This document shows positions 9,817-20,657 of a stretch of DNA of 64,000 nt, piece after piece. A program made the translations under genes and the position numbers. Under the pieces are notes generated by a model. It worked only from the letters and a program-made list of their open reading frames with translations. It was not told the origin of the DNA and made no database searches. Origin of the DNA: Sacculina carcini (Eukaryota; Arthropoda; Thecostraca; Sacculinidae); assembly GCA_916048095.2 (NCBI GenBank), contig OU696588.1, positions 7,246,501-7,310,500 of the forward strand. The letters are read 5' to 3'. Every line of letters starts with the position of its first letter. The first letter of the stretch is position 1.

Positions 9817-12330
9817 CTACAGAGACGATTCAAATTGTGCCCCGCGATCTGTTGTGATGGTCGTGGGCACTCCAAAGCGTGAGACCGACTGATGGAGAAA
9901 CGCGCGTGCAACTGTCACTGCGCGAATAACCGGCAGAGGAATGGCTTCTGGCCAGCGCGAAAATCGGTCCACGCATGTGAGGTGGTATGACTGACCTTGT
10001 GACGGTGGCAGTGGTCCGACGATGTCCACGTGCACGTGACTGAAGCGCTCTCCAGGTGGCTGAAATGGTTGCACCGCGCTTTTCGTGTGACGGGTAACTT
10101 TCGCTCGTTGACACTGCATGCATGTTCGGGTCCACTTGCGCACGTCGCGGTCCATGTTCGGCCGCACGAAGCGTGACGAGACAAGCTTCACAGTTGCATC
10201 GATGCCTGGATGTGAAAGGTTGTGCAGAGAAGACGTGTACGGCCGGCGTAATGCTGTTGGAAGCACTGGGCGAGGTCGGCCGGTAGACTCGTCGCACAAA
10301 ACGTTTGCTTCGCCGAACATGACATCGCGTAGCTTCAGCGATGACGTCGAGTTGCGAAGCGTCTCCAACGAAGTGTCTTCTCGTTGCGCCGCAGCTAGGG
10401 AGGCGTAATCGTCGACTTGGCACGACAGAACAGTCAATACAGCTGTTATTCTGGAAAGTGCATCAGCCACTGTGTTTTTGCTGCCAGGCAGGTGTCGGAT
10501 CTCAGACACAAACTGGCTGATGAAATCCAAATGTTGTAGCTCGCGAGGCGAATATTTCTCCGACATGGAAGGCAAAGCATGCACGAGAGGGCGATGATCG
10601 GTGAACACGATGACGTCACGGCCTTCGATCGTGTAGCGGAAGTGGCGAACTGCCGAGTACACTCCGAGCAGCTCTCTGCCGAATGTGCTGTATCGCCGTT
10701 CAGTAGGCGTCACAGTCTTGAAAAAGTAGCTGAGGGGCGGCCACAGACCATTGGTGTGCTGTTGTAATACTCCGCCAACACCAGTGTCCGACGCGTCGAC
10801 CAGGATGCTCAAGGGTGCACCGGGGATTTGGTGTGCCAGCATACTGCTCTCTGCCAGGGCTGCTTTGGCTGCATGGAAAGTGTCGATGCTCTGTTGCGTC
10901 CATGCTACCGGAGCTTTGGACCGTTTGGCGCGGTGTGTCAGAAGAGCGTGCAGATGTTGTAATACAGCAGCTGCGTTGGGTATAAAGCGGTGGTAATACG
11001 CCACCATACCCAAAAATCGACGAAGCTGACACTGGCTGCTCGGCTGTGGAAATTCTTTGATGGCGCGAATCTTGTCATCGAGTGGGAAAATGCCGCCGGA
11101 TGTCACGCGGTGTCCGAGAAAGGAGACAGAGTCGCGGCCAAACACGCACTTGCTCTTGTTGATGACTACTCCGTAGGACTGCAGTCTCTGGAAGACGGCG
11201 CGAAGGTGTCTTAGGAGTTCGTCTTTGCTTGCTGATGCCACCAAAATATCGTCGAGGCATGCGAAGCAGCCGTCAGCACCGCGCAGAACTTCGTCGATGA
11301 AGCGCTGGAACGTGGAACCGGCGTTGCGCAGACCGAATGGCATTCGCACCATCTCGTACAGACCAAACGGCGTGGCGATGGCTTTCTTTACGACGTCTGC
11401 GGACTCCACGGAAATTTGGTGGTATGCACGGACCAGGTCCACTGTGGAGAAGATGTTGCAGCCGCTGAGTTTCGTCGAAAAGTCTCGAATGTACGGAAGT
11501 GGGTACAGGTCCGGAAGCGTTTGTGCGTTGAGTGCCCGGTAGTCACCACACGGTCTCCATTGGCCGGGTGATTTCTTGGGCATCATGTGGAGAAACGATG
11601 ACCAAGCACTCTTGGACGGCCGAATGATACCCAAGCGCAGCATGTTGTCAAATTCGTGATTGGCGATGTTGGCTCCGTCTGGGGCTAAACGCCGAGGGCG
11701 AATGTGGATCGGCGGGCCCTTGGTCACGATGTGGTGAGTCACATTATGCTTGACTGCACCAGTTGTGAGTTCTTGCGTGATTTCGGGAAACGACGCAACT
11801 AGGCACTCGTACGGGTCGGTGGGGTCATTGACCAATCGTATGCCAATCGAGGCTATGCGTGAAGCTGAACCCTTAGCACACACGTCTACTTTATGTAGCA
11901 GCTGCTTTTTGGCGACGTCGACGACCACTTGATTGGCTGCGAGGAAATCAGTGCCGAGGATGGGCATGCTAAAGTCGGCCACGAGCACGCACCAGACCGA
12001 AGTTCTTGAGCTGAAAGCAATTCTGGTCTTGTATGTCCCGAAGACTGCAATTTTTGAACCGTTGGCAGCTTGAAGCATCTGATCTTGTCTGTGCGCTTGC
12101 AGCTTGATGTGTCTCGGCACGAAGCTCCTGGGAACCACACTGACTTGCGCGCCCGTATCAATCAAGAACTGCTGACCGGATGTTTCGTCTTCGATGAAGA
12201 GGAGAGATGCGCTTATACGTGAGCCACCAGTGCACTGCACGATGTGTTGGTGGCTTGCTAGTTTAAATGCCACGAGCAAGGAGGCGTGCAGCGACGCGCT
12301 GATGAGCCGAACCGGGCATGGTAAAAGCAC
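9817..12330 (-). CDS. pol: Gypsy-2 pol (protease, RT, RNase H, integrase start)
   Basis: An 837-codon open frame read after the gag -1 frameshift. Domains in order: aspartic protease ([12 protein letters not shown], about residue 56); reverse transcriptase with motif [13 protein letters not shown], motif [14 protein letters not shown] and motif C CLDDILVA; RNase H ([15 protein letters not shown], closing with NTVADALSR); then integrase with an HHCC zinc finger (LSHPGID ... CMQCQ) and the first two catalytic aspartates (VDIVGPLP and TTDRGAQF). It would make and insert the cDNA copy. Its start is not an ATG; it overlaps gag by about 70 bases in the -1 frame, so translation most likely depends on frameshifting at 12261-12267. 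The frame stops inside the integrase core. Confidence 0.92.
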   Translation of the reverse strand: MLLPCPVRLISASLHASLLVAFKLASHQHIVQCTGGSRISASLLFIEDETSGQQFLIDTGAQVSVVPRSFVPRHIKLQAHRQDQMLQAANGSKIAVFGTYKTRIAFSSRTSVWCVLVADFSMPILGTDFLAANQVVVDVAKKQLLHKVDVCAKGSASRIASIGIRLVNDPTDPYECLVASFPEITQELTTGAVKHNVTHHIVTKGPPIHIRPRRLAPDGANIANHEFDNMLRLGIIRPSKSAWSSFLHMMPKKSPGQWRPCGDYRALNAQTLPDLYPLPYIRDFSTKLSGCNIFSTVDLVRAYHQISVESADVVKKAIATPFGLYEMVRMPFGLRNAGSTFQRFIDEVLRGADGCFACLDDILVASASKDELLRHLRAVFQRLQSYGVVINKSKCVFGRDSVSFLGHRVTSGGIFPLDDKIRAIKEFPQPSSQCQLRRFLGMVAYYHRFIPNAAAVLQHLHALLTHRAKRSKAPVAWTQQSIDTFHAAKAALAESSMLAHQIPGAPLSILVDASDTGVGGVLQQHTNGLWPPLSYFFKTVTPTERRYSTFGRELLGVYSAVRHFRYTIEGRDVIVFTDHRPLVHALPSMSEKYSPRELQHLDFISQFVSEIRHLPGSKNTVADALSRITAVLTVLSCQVDDYASLAAAQREDTSLETLRNSTSSLKLRDVMFGEANVLCDESTGRPRPVLPTALRRPYTSSLHNLSHPGIDATVKLVSSRFVRPNMDRDVRKWTRTCMQCQRAKVTRHTKSAVQPFQPPGERFSHVHVDIVGPLPPSQGQSYHLTCVDRFSRWPEAIPLPVIRAVTVARAFLHQSVSRFGVPTTITTDRGAQFESSL
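12209..12267 (-). promoter_or_regulatory. -1 ribosomal frameshift signal (gag to pol)
   Basis: On the minus strand the heptamer T TTA AAC (plus 12261-12267) lies in the gag zero frame directly before the gag stop TAG (12258-12260). After a 5-nt spacer comes AGCCACCA, perfectly complementary to TGGTGGCT 18 nt further on, an 8-bp stem-loop. Slippage by one base joins gag to the pol frame exactly. The heptamer, spacer and stem match the known layout of -1 frameshift sites; activity is inferred. Confidence 0.8.
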
Positions 12331-13130
12331 AGGCGCGATTGATTCGGACTGCGGCGCGCTGGTGAGCTGTCTCGTGAGCGAGCATCCGGTGATGGAGAAC
12401 GGCGTCGGGTTCTGTCGCGTGAGTTGCTCCTGTATCGTGTCGGAAAAGGTGCGTAATTTGACATCGTCGCGTTGTCTCGGGCTGTCATTGTCGATTCAAG
12501 GCGTTTGTGCGAATGTTCGAGCTGCTCAATTTTGGCGAGCAGGATAGCCATGTTGTCCTCTGTTGGTGGCGGCGGCGAAGAAACAGCTGTCACTGCTTGG
12601 GCCGCTTGTGTAGCCTCCAGGTAGCGGTCGTCGACGTTGGCGAACTCGTCGAGGTGAGCAGATGTTGGCAGAAGAGAGAGTGCTGCTCGTGTCCCTTGTG
12701 GCAGTCGCTGTAGAAACAGCGTGCGCAGCAAGCCGGTGTCTTCTGGCGTGTCGCCTGCCGCTGCCAGCTCGTTGCACATGGAGCGCAGTAGAGCCGATGG
12801 CCGTTGGTCGCATAGCTGTTGTCGTGAAAGCAGCGCTTCCAGGCGAGACGTCCGCGATTGTGCCAGACGAGAATGCAGGGTGGTACTCAACGCAGCGAAC
12901 GATCTTGATGTGCAAATGACATCCTTTACTTGAGCTGCCACTGTGATGGGAAGATTTGCCACAATCATCTTGAAACGGGTCTCGTCAGAGAAAATCCCAG
13001 CGATGTCAAATGCACATTCGACTTGAATGAGCCACATATCTGGCTCCTCGGCTGAGAAAGGCGGTAGGCGGGATGTAGCCATTGGACGCACTTCAGAAGT
13101 AGACACTTGCACAGCTGCGTCAGGAGACAT
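12258..13130 (-). CDS. gag: Gypsy-2 gag (CsRn1 type)
   Basis: A 290-residue capsid/nucleocapsid protein read on the minus strand. I place the start at ATG 13130 (MSPDAAVQV), because upstream in-frame codons lie in the LTR and primer-binding site. The middle ([22 protein letters not shown] through [10 protein letters not shown]) has the pattern of a Gypsy capsid core. The C-terminus is arginine/serine rich and ends with [18 protein letters not shown], the unusual CHCC knuckle typical of the CsRn1 group instead of the usual CCHC. The frame ends at TAG 12258 immediately after the slippery heptamer. It is intact. Confidence 0.88.
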   Translation of the reverse strand: MSPDAAVQVSTSEVRPMATSRLPPFSAEEPDMWLIQVECAFDIAGIFSDETRFKMIVANLPITVAAQVKDVICTSRSFAALSTTLHSRLAQSRTSRLEALLSRQQLCDQRPSALLRSMCNELAAAGDTPEDTGLLRTLFLQRLPQGTRAALSLLPTSAHLDEFANVDDRYLEATQAAQAVTAVSSPPPPTEDNMAILLAKIEQLEHSHKRLESTMTARDNATMSNYAPFPTRYRSNSRDRTRRRSPSPDARSRDSSPARRSPNQSRLCFYHARFGSSARRCTPPCSWHLN

Positions 13131-13155
13131 GGTACTCTCGAAAGTGTCCGCAAGA

Positions 13156-13167
13156 CGGGAGTCACCA
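13156..13167 (-). promoter_or_regulatory. Gypsy-2 primer-binding site
   Basis: In sense TGGTGACTCCCG, one base inside the 5' LTR. It is a tRNA-Trp-type site with one change in the C run. Confidence 0.6.
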
Positions 13168-13644
13168 CTGTTGGTAGCCATTGCAACCAGTAACAAGTAG
13201 ACAGAAGCTGTCTTGTTATAGCACAAGCACAGAAAATGTGGCACGAGTTCACTGTGTTTTTTCAGCATAGTCTAGGTTGTCAAACAAGATTCAGCGTTGA
13301 CACAACACCGTGCGATTAGTGCAGCGCGGGAGCAGAAGCGGTGCGTGAAGAATCTCACTGCTGAATGACCAGTCTGCCGAGCGATATCGAATAATGTTCT
13401 GCACTCGCCTATATCGCCCGCTCATTCAGACCAATATCAAATATCGCTGAGCTTACCGAAAGTTGCCCCCGGCAATAGCACGAACTTGCACTCGTTGTGG
13501 TGGCAGAGCGTGTGTGTGTGTAGAGCTTGCGTAGGTGCAGAGCGTTCTGCGCGTGGCTAAACTCAAAGGGGTATCCTGGAGCGCAACACGTACATCGAAC
13601 AGAAGGATACATACTAATATATACAGTTACACACGCACACACAC

Positions 13645-13676
13645 ATATATGTATACATGTATATATGTATATATAC

Positions 13677-13722
<46 letters not shown>
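13645..13722. repeat. (TA)n microsatellite in Gypsy-2 5' LTR
   Basis: Mixed ATGTATAC tract passing into about 20 pure TA units at the left edge of the foreign insertion. Confidence 0.9.
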
Positions 13723-14010
13723 ATATGAAGAAAAAAAAGAGAACACAAATGACTGCCACTCTTTGTCAAACGTTTCGGTCTTGAGACCTTCGTCAGTGAC
13801 TATAAACAGATCAGTCTGTTTACTGATCTGTTTGTTGGTCTTTGTTGGTTTGTTGGTCTTGAGACCTTCGTCAGTGACAGATCAGTCTGTTTACTGATCT
13901 GTTTATAGTGTAAACAGACTGATCTGTCACTGACGAAGGTCTCAAGACCGAAACGTTTGACAAAGAGTGGCAGTCATTTGTGTTTTCTTTTCTTTCTTCA
14001 TATATGTCGA
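13723..14010. repeat. Long inverted repeat (foldback) with repeated CTGACGA...GAAACG motif
   Basis: The arms at about 13724-13800 and 13929-14006 are near-perfect reverse complements (ACACAAATGACTGCCACTC in one arm, GAGTGGCAGTCATTTGTGT in the other). The centre holds several copies of the palindromic word AACAGATCAGT/ACTGATCTGTT and a third, partial copy of the arm end (13854-13885). The arm ends encode CTGACGA, a GGTC-TCAA-GACC hairpin and GAAACG. It resembles a foldback element or the ends of a larger element. Confidence 0.75.
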
Positions 14011-14019
14011 AAACTTCAA

Positions 14020-14737
14020 ATATATCTATATATATAAAACAGATCCTCTGTGTGTCTGTCTGTGTGTTTGTCTGTCCCACCCTCCTTGGTCCATTTTCTG
14101 CAAGCTGTTTTTCAATAACTTTTTAACCTACACGCTAACAATTTATACCATCACGTTGGAAATTTTCTTGTCTACACTTTTGGCTAAATTTTACATTTGA
14201 AAATTAAAACAAAAAAAATTATAGCGGTGAAAAGACAAAATGAACCCTGAAATATGCGAAAATTTTGGTCATTGTTCCGCCATCTACTCCTCATAAACCA
14301 GCAATGGTACAGCTATACAGATTATACCACTGTGTAGAAAATATTCTGTTCTACTCGATAGGCTATTATTCATATCCGAAAATTATATATAAAATATGTA
14401 AAAATGACAAAATTACAGTCTACATTCACAAATATTTTTAAACTCGACGCGTCCGATTTTCTATACTTTTTTCTCTATTTCTCAAGGCCTGCCTATAGAT
14501 GCTACAAGGTGAAATTCAAGATCCTGTGTGTACATTTTTATGAGATTATATTTTTCTTATTTAAATATTTACAAAACTCTTGGTAAGTGGTACTAATATA
14601 TGTTTAACTATGTACTAAATAGCATGGTACAATCCTTTTTTTGATTTGTGTGTGCAAAGTGTAAAAAAACCAAATAAACCAAAAAAAACATTGGTTTTTT
14701 CTAAAAAAAACATGGCTTTTGGTTTTTTTTTTTTAAA
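14020..14737 (+). repeat. Unclassified dispersed repeat F, copy 1
   Basis: From TATATATATAAAACAGATCC through a TGTCTG-rich segment, a GTCCATTTTCTG block and CAATGGTACAGCTATA, this matches in inverted orientation the repeat at 39143-39865. No coding capacity. The last ~130 bases are A- and T-homopolymer rich (GGTTTTTT/AAAAAACC). It is part of the insertion in the Gypsy-2 5' LTR. Confidence 0.65.
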
Positions 14738-15019
14738 AACGAATAAGCGCTAACCACCAATGATACAAGTGGACCATTATGCACAAAATATTAGCACTAG
14801 CACAAGACAAGACTATGTTTGCAATGCTGTGTGTTCTCCTAACACATGATGCGATACATTACACATGTTCATCGCAAGCATTACTCGGAAAATACATGCT
14901 ACATTTGTCATCAATTTTAAACAATTACATTTCGTAACATGCACATGTGAAACAAAAAGTTGCGACAGAATCAGCAAACAATATACATTCACAATTAAAG
15001 CGAATGCATGACGCCTGCA

Positions 15020-15410
15020 CCATACCACCAATGTATTGTCCAATATGGTTCAATACCCGCGACTTACTTGACTGTTCAAATAATTATCACCAATCCTATC
15101 ATTATTTGCCAGTTTGTCTTCCAGATCCACGAATATTTCAATCGCTTGAATTTACTGTAATTTAGATACGGATTACTAGAAAATAGCCAATGATAAATTT
15201 GTTATTATATTATTATTATAATATTAATATATTATTAATATTATAATATTATTATATTATTATTTAGTTTATTTTAATAATTTTGTTATTTTCAATATAA
15301 TTATAGCTATTGCTAATTTATAGCGGTATCCAGAAATTTAATCATATACCTCCGACCTTTGATTCCCATTCCACCAAGGGGTATGGATACTCCCGGCTAA
15401 TAACTAATGG
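15020..15410. mobile_element. hAT-like MITE, right piece
   Basis: It matches the 317-bp MITE at 57096-57412 read in reverse: TTACTTGACTGTTCA, CCAGATCCACGA, ATTTCAATCGCTTGAATTTACTGTA and, at the end, AAGGGGTATGGATACTCCCGG. It has an extra AT-only palindromic block (15201-15266). With 8086-8115 it forms one copy cut by Gypsy-2. Confidence 0.8.
15201..15266. repeat. AT-only palindromic tract
   Basis: TTATTATATTATTATTATAATATT and its mirror form a self-complementary stretch, probably a slipped (TTA)n expansion within the MITE. Confidence 0.7.
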
Positions 15411-15960
15411 ACTAAACAATCACAACGCAATACCAGCATTTCCAAACAATGGGTGTAAGAATCGTAAGATGTAATAGAGAATGTCATTACTAAGATATGA
15501 AATGCAGCGCATAAAATGATCAAATATTTAAAAAAGATTGAAACATATCTTAACTAATTCAAAAAAATCAGGTTCAACGGGAAGAGATAAATGAGTGAGC
15601 ATTTATTGACTTACCTTTCACTCCGAAAGGTGAAATTCTCCGGAATACACCAAGCTAATAATACTTGAAGTAAACTTGCGGGAAACACTGCAGCACTGCT
15701 TGAAGTATGATAGAAGCAACATCGAATGTAAACGCTCAATGCCACTACAATTGTGAACGCAACACTAACAGAAACACGTCGATCCAACTACGCTGCACTG
15801 AAAATATAATGTGCACAACGCCACAAATAATTATCACAGCGAACACACGTAAAATCGCAAAACGCGCAACGCCACAAATACACACAACACCACAAACACG
15901 CACTGACAACGAACTGACAACACCACACTGACAACGAGCTGATCACGTGGTCAGCGATTC
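15411..15960. other. No gene recognised
   Basis: Mostly A-rich sequence. Around 15770-15930 it has loosely repeated ACGCCACAAATA and CTGACAAC words. No domain recognised. Confidence 0.55.
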
Positions 15961-16081
15961 ATTGGTTTGTAGCAATGCCACCTAGACTAGGTGTCACTAG
16001 TACTACTAGTATCTAGGTGGCGTTGGTTTGTAGCAACGCCACCTAGATACAGGCCCTTTCACGAAAGTATGACGACATCGA
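15961..16081. repeat. Palindromic MITE-like repeat, second copy
   Basis: Contains TTGGTTTGTAGCAAYGCCACCTAGA twice and CTAGTACTACTAGTATCTAGGTGGCG between them. Its right half (CAACGCCACCTAGATACAGG then CCCTTTCACGAAAGTATGACG) is the reverse complement of the left half of 2212-2303. Confidence 0.65.
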
Positions 16082-16306
16082 TAGCGGTCGCTTCACTCGT
16101 ACGGGCGATACGCGTTGTTATTAGAAACTGTGCTTAGTGATCAAAAACGACATTCGTGGCACGAGTATATTATCATCACGAATATTATTTACTGAAATAC
16201 AAAAACACGTAAACGGAAACGGCGTATTAGACTCACATATTGATGATAACTCTGGTCGTGACGCACGACCATACATAACTTATCCATTCATCCAATCGTG
16301 ACCTTA

Positions 16307-17160
16307 AACAGCGAGTGGGTGAATGATTCGATTACACAGCAATCAAACTATCTGCAATTGGATTAATGCCATGAGTTATACTATAATACAATTACACACT
16401 CATTACTACGTTTAAACTTCTTCACTCGCCTTCTCCCCCTTCCTACTTACTTACCCTCCTACAGTGTAACGACCGACCTTCCAGTCGTCGTCCTGTACCT
16501 CTTGTTTCTCCTCCTGCTCTTCATGAGTCAAACTGGTCAGCCAAGTCTTTCTACTTTTCTGCTCCCCGTCTTTACAATCAACTTCCTCCTCATGTCCTGA
16601 AGCAAAAATCATACTCCTCATTCTCTTCTGCTCTGCAAAAATTTTTGCTATCTTTGCCCACACCTCTAACTCCTCCATTCCGACAGCACTAAATCTTGTT
16701 CTCTCTACATTCGTTTTTCTTGGTTACCAGTGTTAATCTATGATGTGATGTGTCATGTGATGTTTGTTACTGTGTAAGATATTTCTTTTGCTGTTTTATA
16801 CTCGTTTTTCTCTTTTTTATCATGTGTGTTATTTTTGCTGGCTCATGTATTTTCCCTCTATGAGCTAATACTCCTTTATATTGTTCGCACCAGTTTATCT
16901 CTTTTACGCGCCTCTGCTCTACTTGGCGCTATATCAAATACATGTTTGTTTGTTTGTTTGTTTGTTTGTTTATATCATATGATATAATTACATACACATT
17001 ACTCACAATAAAATGCCGCACACCACCACTAGTGAAACGCACTGTGTAATGACTGTACAGCGACTGGTCAGGGTCGCTCACCTTGACCCTGGCGCTTATC
17101 ACTTGGCGCCCTCTAGCGCCCACCGTTTGGACTACGTGCTGAACGAATCGCTACTCTACA
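16307..17160 (-). repeat. Gypsy-3 3' LTR with LINE insertion
   Basis: 16307-16414 and 16971-17160 match the 5' LTR. The ~555 bases between are a LINE 3' end, flanked by GTTTA on both sides. Confidence 0.88.
16415..16970 (+). mobile_element. 5'-truncated LINE 3' end (LINE-A/B family relative)
   Basis: Read on the plus strand, the segment around 16550-16690 encodes SAPRLYNQLPPHVLK and LLSLPTPLTPPFR before a stop, matching the C-terminus of LINE-A (SAPRVYNYLPLHIL ... LLSLPSPLTPPFRRY). A ~270-bp 3' UTR follows, ending GCGCCTCTG ... GGCGCTATATCAAATACATG and a (TTTG)n tail. GTTTA flanks both ends. It is a typical truncated retro-insertion, inside the Gypsy-3 3' LTR. Confidence 0.82.
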
Positions 17161-17341
17161 TCCCCCCAGTTCACAGTTTTGGAGGACGTGAACTTCCGTA
17201 TCTCGTTGAGTACACCACGTAGTCCCGCAGATAGGCTGGTGGTCGACGTGCGCGAGCGGGGCGAGAGCGCTCTGCAGACTGCGCAGGCGGCGGAGATGGC
17301 ACAGGTGGTGGAGACTGTTCGAGCAGTTGAGATGGCGCAGG

Positions 17342-19771
17342 TTATGACTGTTCGACCGGTGGCGGTTGAGCCGGTACATCCTGGCCTGGTGACTCATCCG
17401 ATGTCGGCGCATTGGTCTCCTGGCTGATATTTCCGGGTTGAGCGAGAGCGCCGTCTGCTTGACCGTATCCACGGTGGATAGTTTCATCTGTGTAGATATC
17501 TCCGGACTTTCGCTGTGTTCTGTACTGCCGGACGGGAGCTGGAGATATCGCAATGGGAACAGGTCCTTCGCTGACCGGCTGCGCTGTCGTTTGTGACACT
17601 GTTTTAGATATCTTTGACAAAAACCGCCTATTTCTCAGAGTTATCCGGCCAGAACCGTCAATCTTCACCGCGTACTGGTCGTGAGGCTTGACCTCAACGA
17701 TAACTCCGGATCTGTCCCAGCGCTTGTGCCGGCCGTTCTGATTCTGGAGCAGCACCACGTCGCCAGTCGAGAGTGGATTCAGCTTACGAACGCCTTGTTG
17801 TAGCTGATCAACCTGCTTGGCAAACCGAACTCTTAATGCCTCTTCTTGCTTCGACCAGTTGTCGCGCCAAATGGGATGGACCATTTGGTTGACGAACACC
17901 TGTGTACCTTGAGCCACCGGAAGCAAGTCACGAACATTTCTCCCGAACACGATTTGAGACGGTGACATACCAATCTCCGGGTCCGGCGTATTTCTGTACT
18001 GTAAGAGTGCAGCCGACATCGCTTCTGTGTCTATACCGCCCTGTGCGTTGGTGTGCGACGTCATTAGTCGCTTCATGGATTTCACCGCAACTTCTGCTCG
18101 TCCATTCGACTGAGAATGATAGGCCGAAGATATTCTGTGTGCAACACCCCATCGTTGAATGAGCTCCTCCGTCTCTTTAGCGGTGAATTCTGCACCTCCG
18201 TCCGTGCTGATCTCCTCTGGTACACCGAACGTGGCAAAGTAATTGAGAAGGGCTTTGACGAATCCTCTGGCTCCCGTTGACGAGGCCACAACATGAGGCC
18301 ATCCGCTAAACCGATCCACTATCACCAAATAGCTAGTGCCTCGGACCTCGAAGAAATCCGCTGCAATAGCCTGGAACGGGCGTGTTGTTGTCACAGGGAC
18401 CACTGGAGGCATGCGAGCATGTGATGGAGACATTCTACAGCAGTCACAGCACCTGTCTCTTGTAGCTTCTATGTCCTTCGATATATGTGGCCAGAACACC
18501 GCTCCTGCTGCCCGACTTTGCATTCTGCTGGTTCCCTGATGTGCTGCGTGAAGAATTTGAAGTATTTCGTCCTGAAGATCAGATGGAATCACAACGAGGT
18601 TTCCCATCATGATAACTCCGTCGACAATTGACAATTGATTTCTAAATTGCCAATACGGTTGTACTATTTCTGGCAAGTAATCTCTTGTTGTCGGGAAACC
18701 GTGTTCGATGAGTGGCAACAGCAAACTGAGCACTTCATCTTTACTGGTCGATTTCTTTACTCTATCCCACGTGACGGCGTCTAGTGAACTTATTTTTGAT
18801 TTCGCCGATGCGACCACAGACGCCTCCATGTCGTCGTCTGTCCCATGCACACGTATAACATTCAAGTAGTTTTTGTCATAGGGCTCTGTCGCCACATCTT
18901 CGCCCGTGGTGTGTGTTCTGTCTCCCGGGTATCGTGACGTAGTGTCTGCAGCTGGATTACACCTGCCTGAAACATGCACAATTGTGTATTTCCACGGCAG
19001 AGTTCTCTGCTTGATGCGGAATAACCACGGATTTGTAATGTCTCCCAGATCCTGATCTCCCAGTATTTTTGTCAACGGCTTGTGGTCAGTCGTGATCACC
19101 AAATCATTACAACCCAATGTGAAAAAGCGGCTGTCCTCCAATGCCCACGCGACTGCCAGTGCTTCACCCTCCACTGGAGCGTAGCGGGTTTCTGCGTCGC
19201 GAAGGAATCTTGACCCTGCGATGGTGATTCGCCACCCGCTTCGACAGCACCCAGGTAAAACAGAATTACATCGGCAATGTTTTTGACGGAACCAGTATCC
19301 CACGCCGGTCTTGGAAAAGTCTGTACTCAAACATGTCTTCCTCTTGGGGTCGAATATTTCTACTCCTTGTCGTATCTCTTCGATAATGAGGTGTTTTGAT
19401 CGTTTAAAAGCTTCGTCAAGGTATGCGTTCCAGTAGAACTTCGATTTCGTAATCAGCAGATGCTTGAATGGTCTCATGATTTCTATCAGTCGACCGTAGT
19501 GAGACACCTGGTTGATAAGACCAAACCATGCTCGTATATCTGTGATATTTGTTGGTCTTGGAAACATTTCAATCGCCTTCAAGTGCTTCGTCATCGGTTT
19601 GACTTCGCTTTCAGCAATCTCGAACCCGGCGAACTCGACCTTTGAGCTTGAAAACTGAAACTTTGACGGATTCAACACCACACCGTTGCTGCCGACAAGC
19701 GACAAGTATTCTAACACACGCCACCAGTGTGTTGGATGTCGTCGTCCCACAGAAGAGTGTCGTCGACACAT
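17342..19771 (-). pseudogene. Gypsy-3 pol: RT end, RNase H, integrase
   Basis: The long frame starts just after the RT catalytic motif. In the neighbouring frame the sense reads KCVDDTLLW (near 19750), so a small indel separates the motif from the rest. It continues with the RT thumb (VEFAGFEIAE) and RNase H (LSTDFSKTGVGYW, the segment AETRYAPVEGEALAVAWALE, and TTDHKPL). Integrase follows: zinc-binding region HQGTSRM ... CCDCC, catalytic residues AADFFEV, STDGGAEF and SQSNGRAEVAVKSMK. The C-terminus is proline rich. The order is normal, but all RT motifs upstream of the catalytic DD are absent, removed by a deletion near 19830. Confidence 0.82.
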
Positions 19772-19829
19772 TTAGTTTTCCTTGTCACGTCGGCTATAAT
19801 GGCGTCATACCGCTGGGTGTATGCATCCT

Positions 19830-20637
19830 TAGACGCCAAGACGCCCATAGGCGCTCTTTTGATGGTACTGTTTAACCTCTGCAACGCCCTGACTTGTTGT
19901 CACGTCACACGCAGCTCCGATCTTCGGAAAGTTGTGATCGATGATGCACAGCTGCTCCATGGCAGTTCGACTCAAATAGATCCTTTCAGACGAATCGGTC
20001 ACATACGCGATTGCTGATGTGACATGCCTTTGTCATCCACGCCTGATAGTCTGACGAAGAGCTGACCTAGCACATTTATCTTGTTGTTGTTTGCGGCAAA
20101 GATGCATCTATGTGCTTTTGTGAGGTGGCCTTGGTGCAGTCCCATTCGCTTGAGCACTCGTATTCCCATCAGACACGTTTGCGCTCCTGAATCAGCCACC
20201 ACTTCGACACGTACAGGTTGCGTTGGCGGTGGGGTCATGCTTCTTGATCTGTACGCGTCTGCGTCGACGATGATGCTTAAATTCACAGTCGGATGTGGGC
20301 GAGAGTCCAGTGACCACGTCAACGTTTTGCTGTCCGGCTCTGACGTCGCTACATGGTGAAATGTGGCCTCCGCACTTCCGCTTCTGTTTGCTGAGCTCTT
20401 GTTCTCAGTTGCGCGAGACTTTTTCCAGCAGTCCAAGCATGTGTCAAACTGTTTGAGTTTTCCCCTTATTTTGCCGAACTTCGGAGTGAGGCGTCCACAA
20501 CGACATCGCATCTTCACCTTCAACTTCCACTGTTCATCTTCACTCTCACTGACTGCAGTGTCAGGGGCCGGTGTAGTCAGTACGCGCGCTGTTTTCTTGT
20601 AGGTACTGGCTGCCACTCCCGAGCGTACACTCTCCAT
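19830..20637 (-). pseudogene. Gypsy-3 gag C-terminus and protease remnant
   Basis: The open frame starts almost at the 5' LTR (MESVRSGVAAST, 20637). It carries a cysteine cluster CRCGRLTPKFG ... CLDC that appears to be the nucleocapsid part. A protease-like VEVVADSGAQTCLMG follows (near 20200), then the beginning of the RT-connecting region (SSERIYLSRTAMEQL) after a stop near 20000. The gag capsid is missing. The join to the later RT sequence near 19830 (from KSAYGRLGV to YTQRYDAIIADVT) marks the RT deletion. Confidence 0.7.
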
Positions 20638-20657
20638 GGCTCTGCATGCTGTCTCTA

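Larger units (their letters stand above)
8116..15019 (-). mobile_element. Gypsy-2, CsRn1-like Ty3/Gypsy retrotransposon
   Basis: A structurally complete element on the minus strand. Its 5' LTR is 13169-15019 (enlarged by an insertion) and its 3' LTR is 8116-8993. The target duplication CCAT is at 8112-8115 and 15020-15023. After one spacer base the primer site reads TGGTGACTCCCG (13156-13167 on the plus strand), a variant of the tRNA-Trp type. The polypurine tract AGGGGGAGGGCCC abuts the 3' LTR. Gag and pol overlap in different frames, with a -1 frameshift signal. The coding region has essentially one clear break, near 9800 within integrase. The target was a hAT-like MITE. Confidence 0.93.
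13169..15019 (-). repeat. Gypsy-2 5' LTR with foreign insertion
   Basis: Plus-strand 13169-13720 and 14738-15019 match the two parts of the 3' LTR. About 1 kb between them (13723-14737) is unrelated. The LTR bases that should follow the (TA)n tract (about 45 bp) are missing, so the insertion replaced part of the LTR. Confidence 0.88.

Noticed and set aside
8116-13268. Tandem second Gypsy-2 element, because the direct repeats seemed to extend into gag
   Set aside because: The gag frame upstream of ATG 13130 is LTR and primer site; the repeats end exactly at the LTR boundary and the CCAT duplication.
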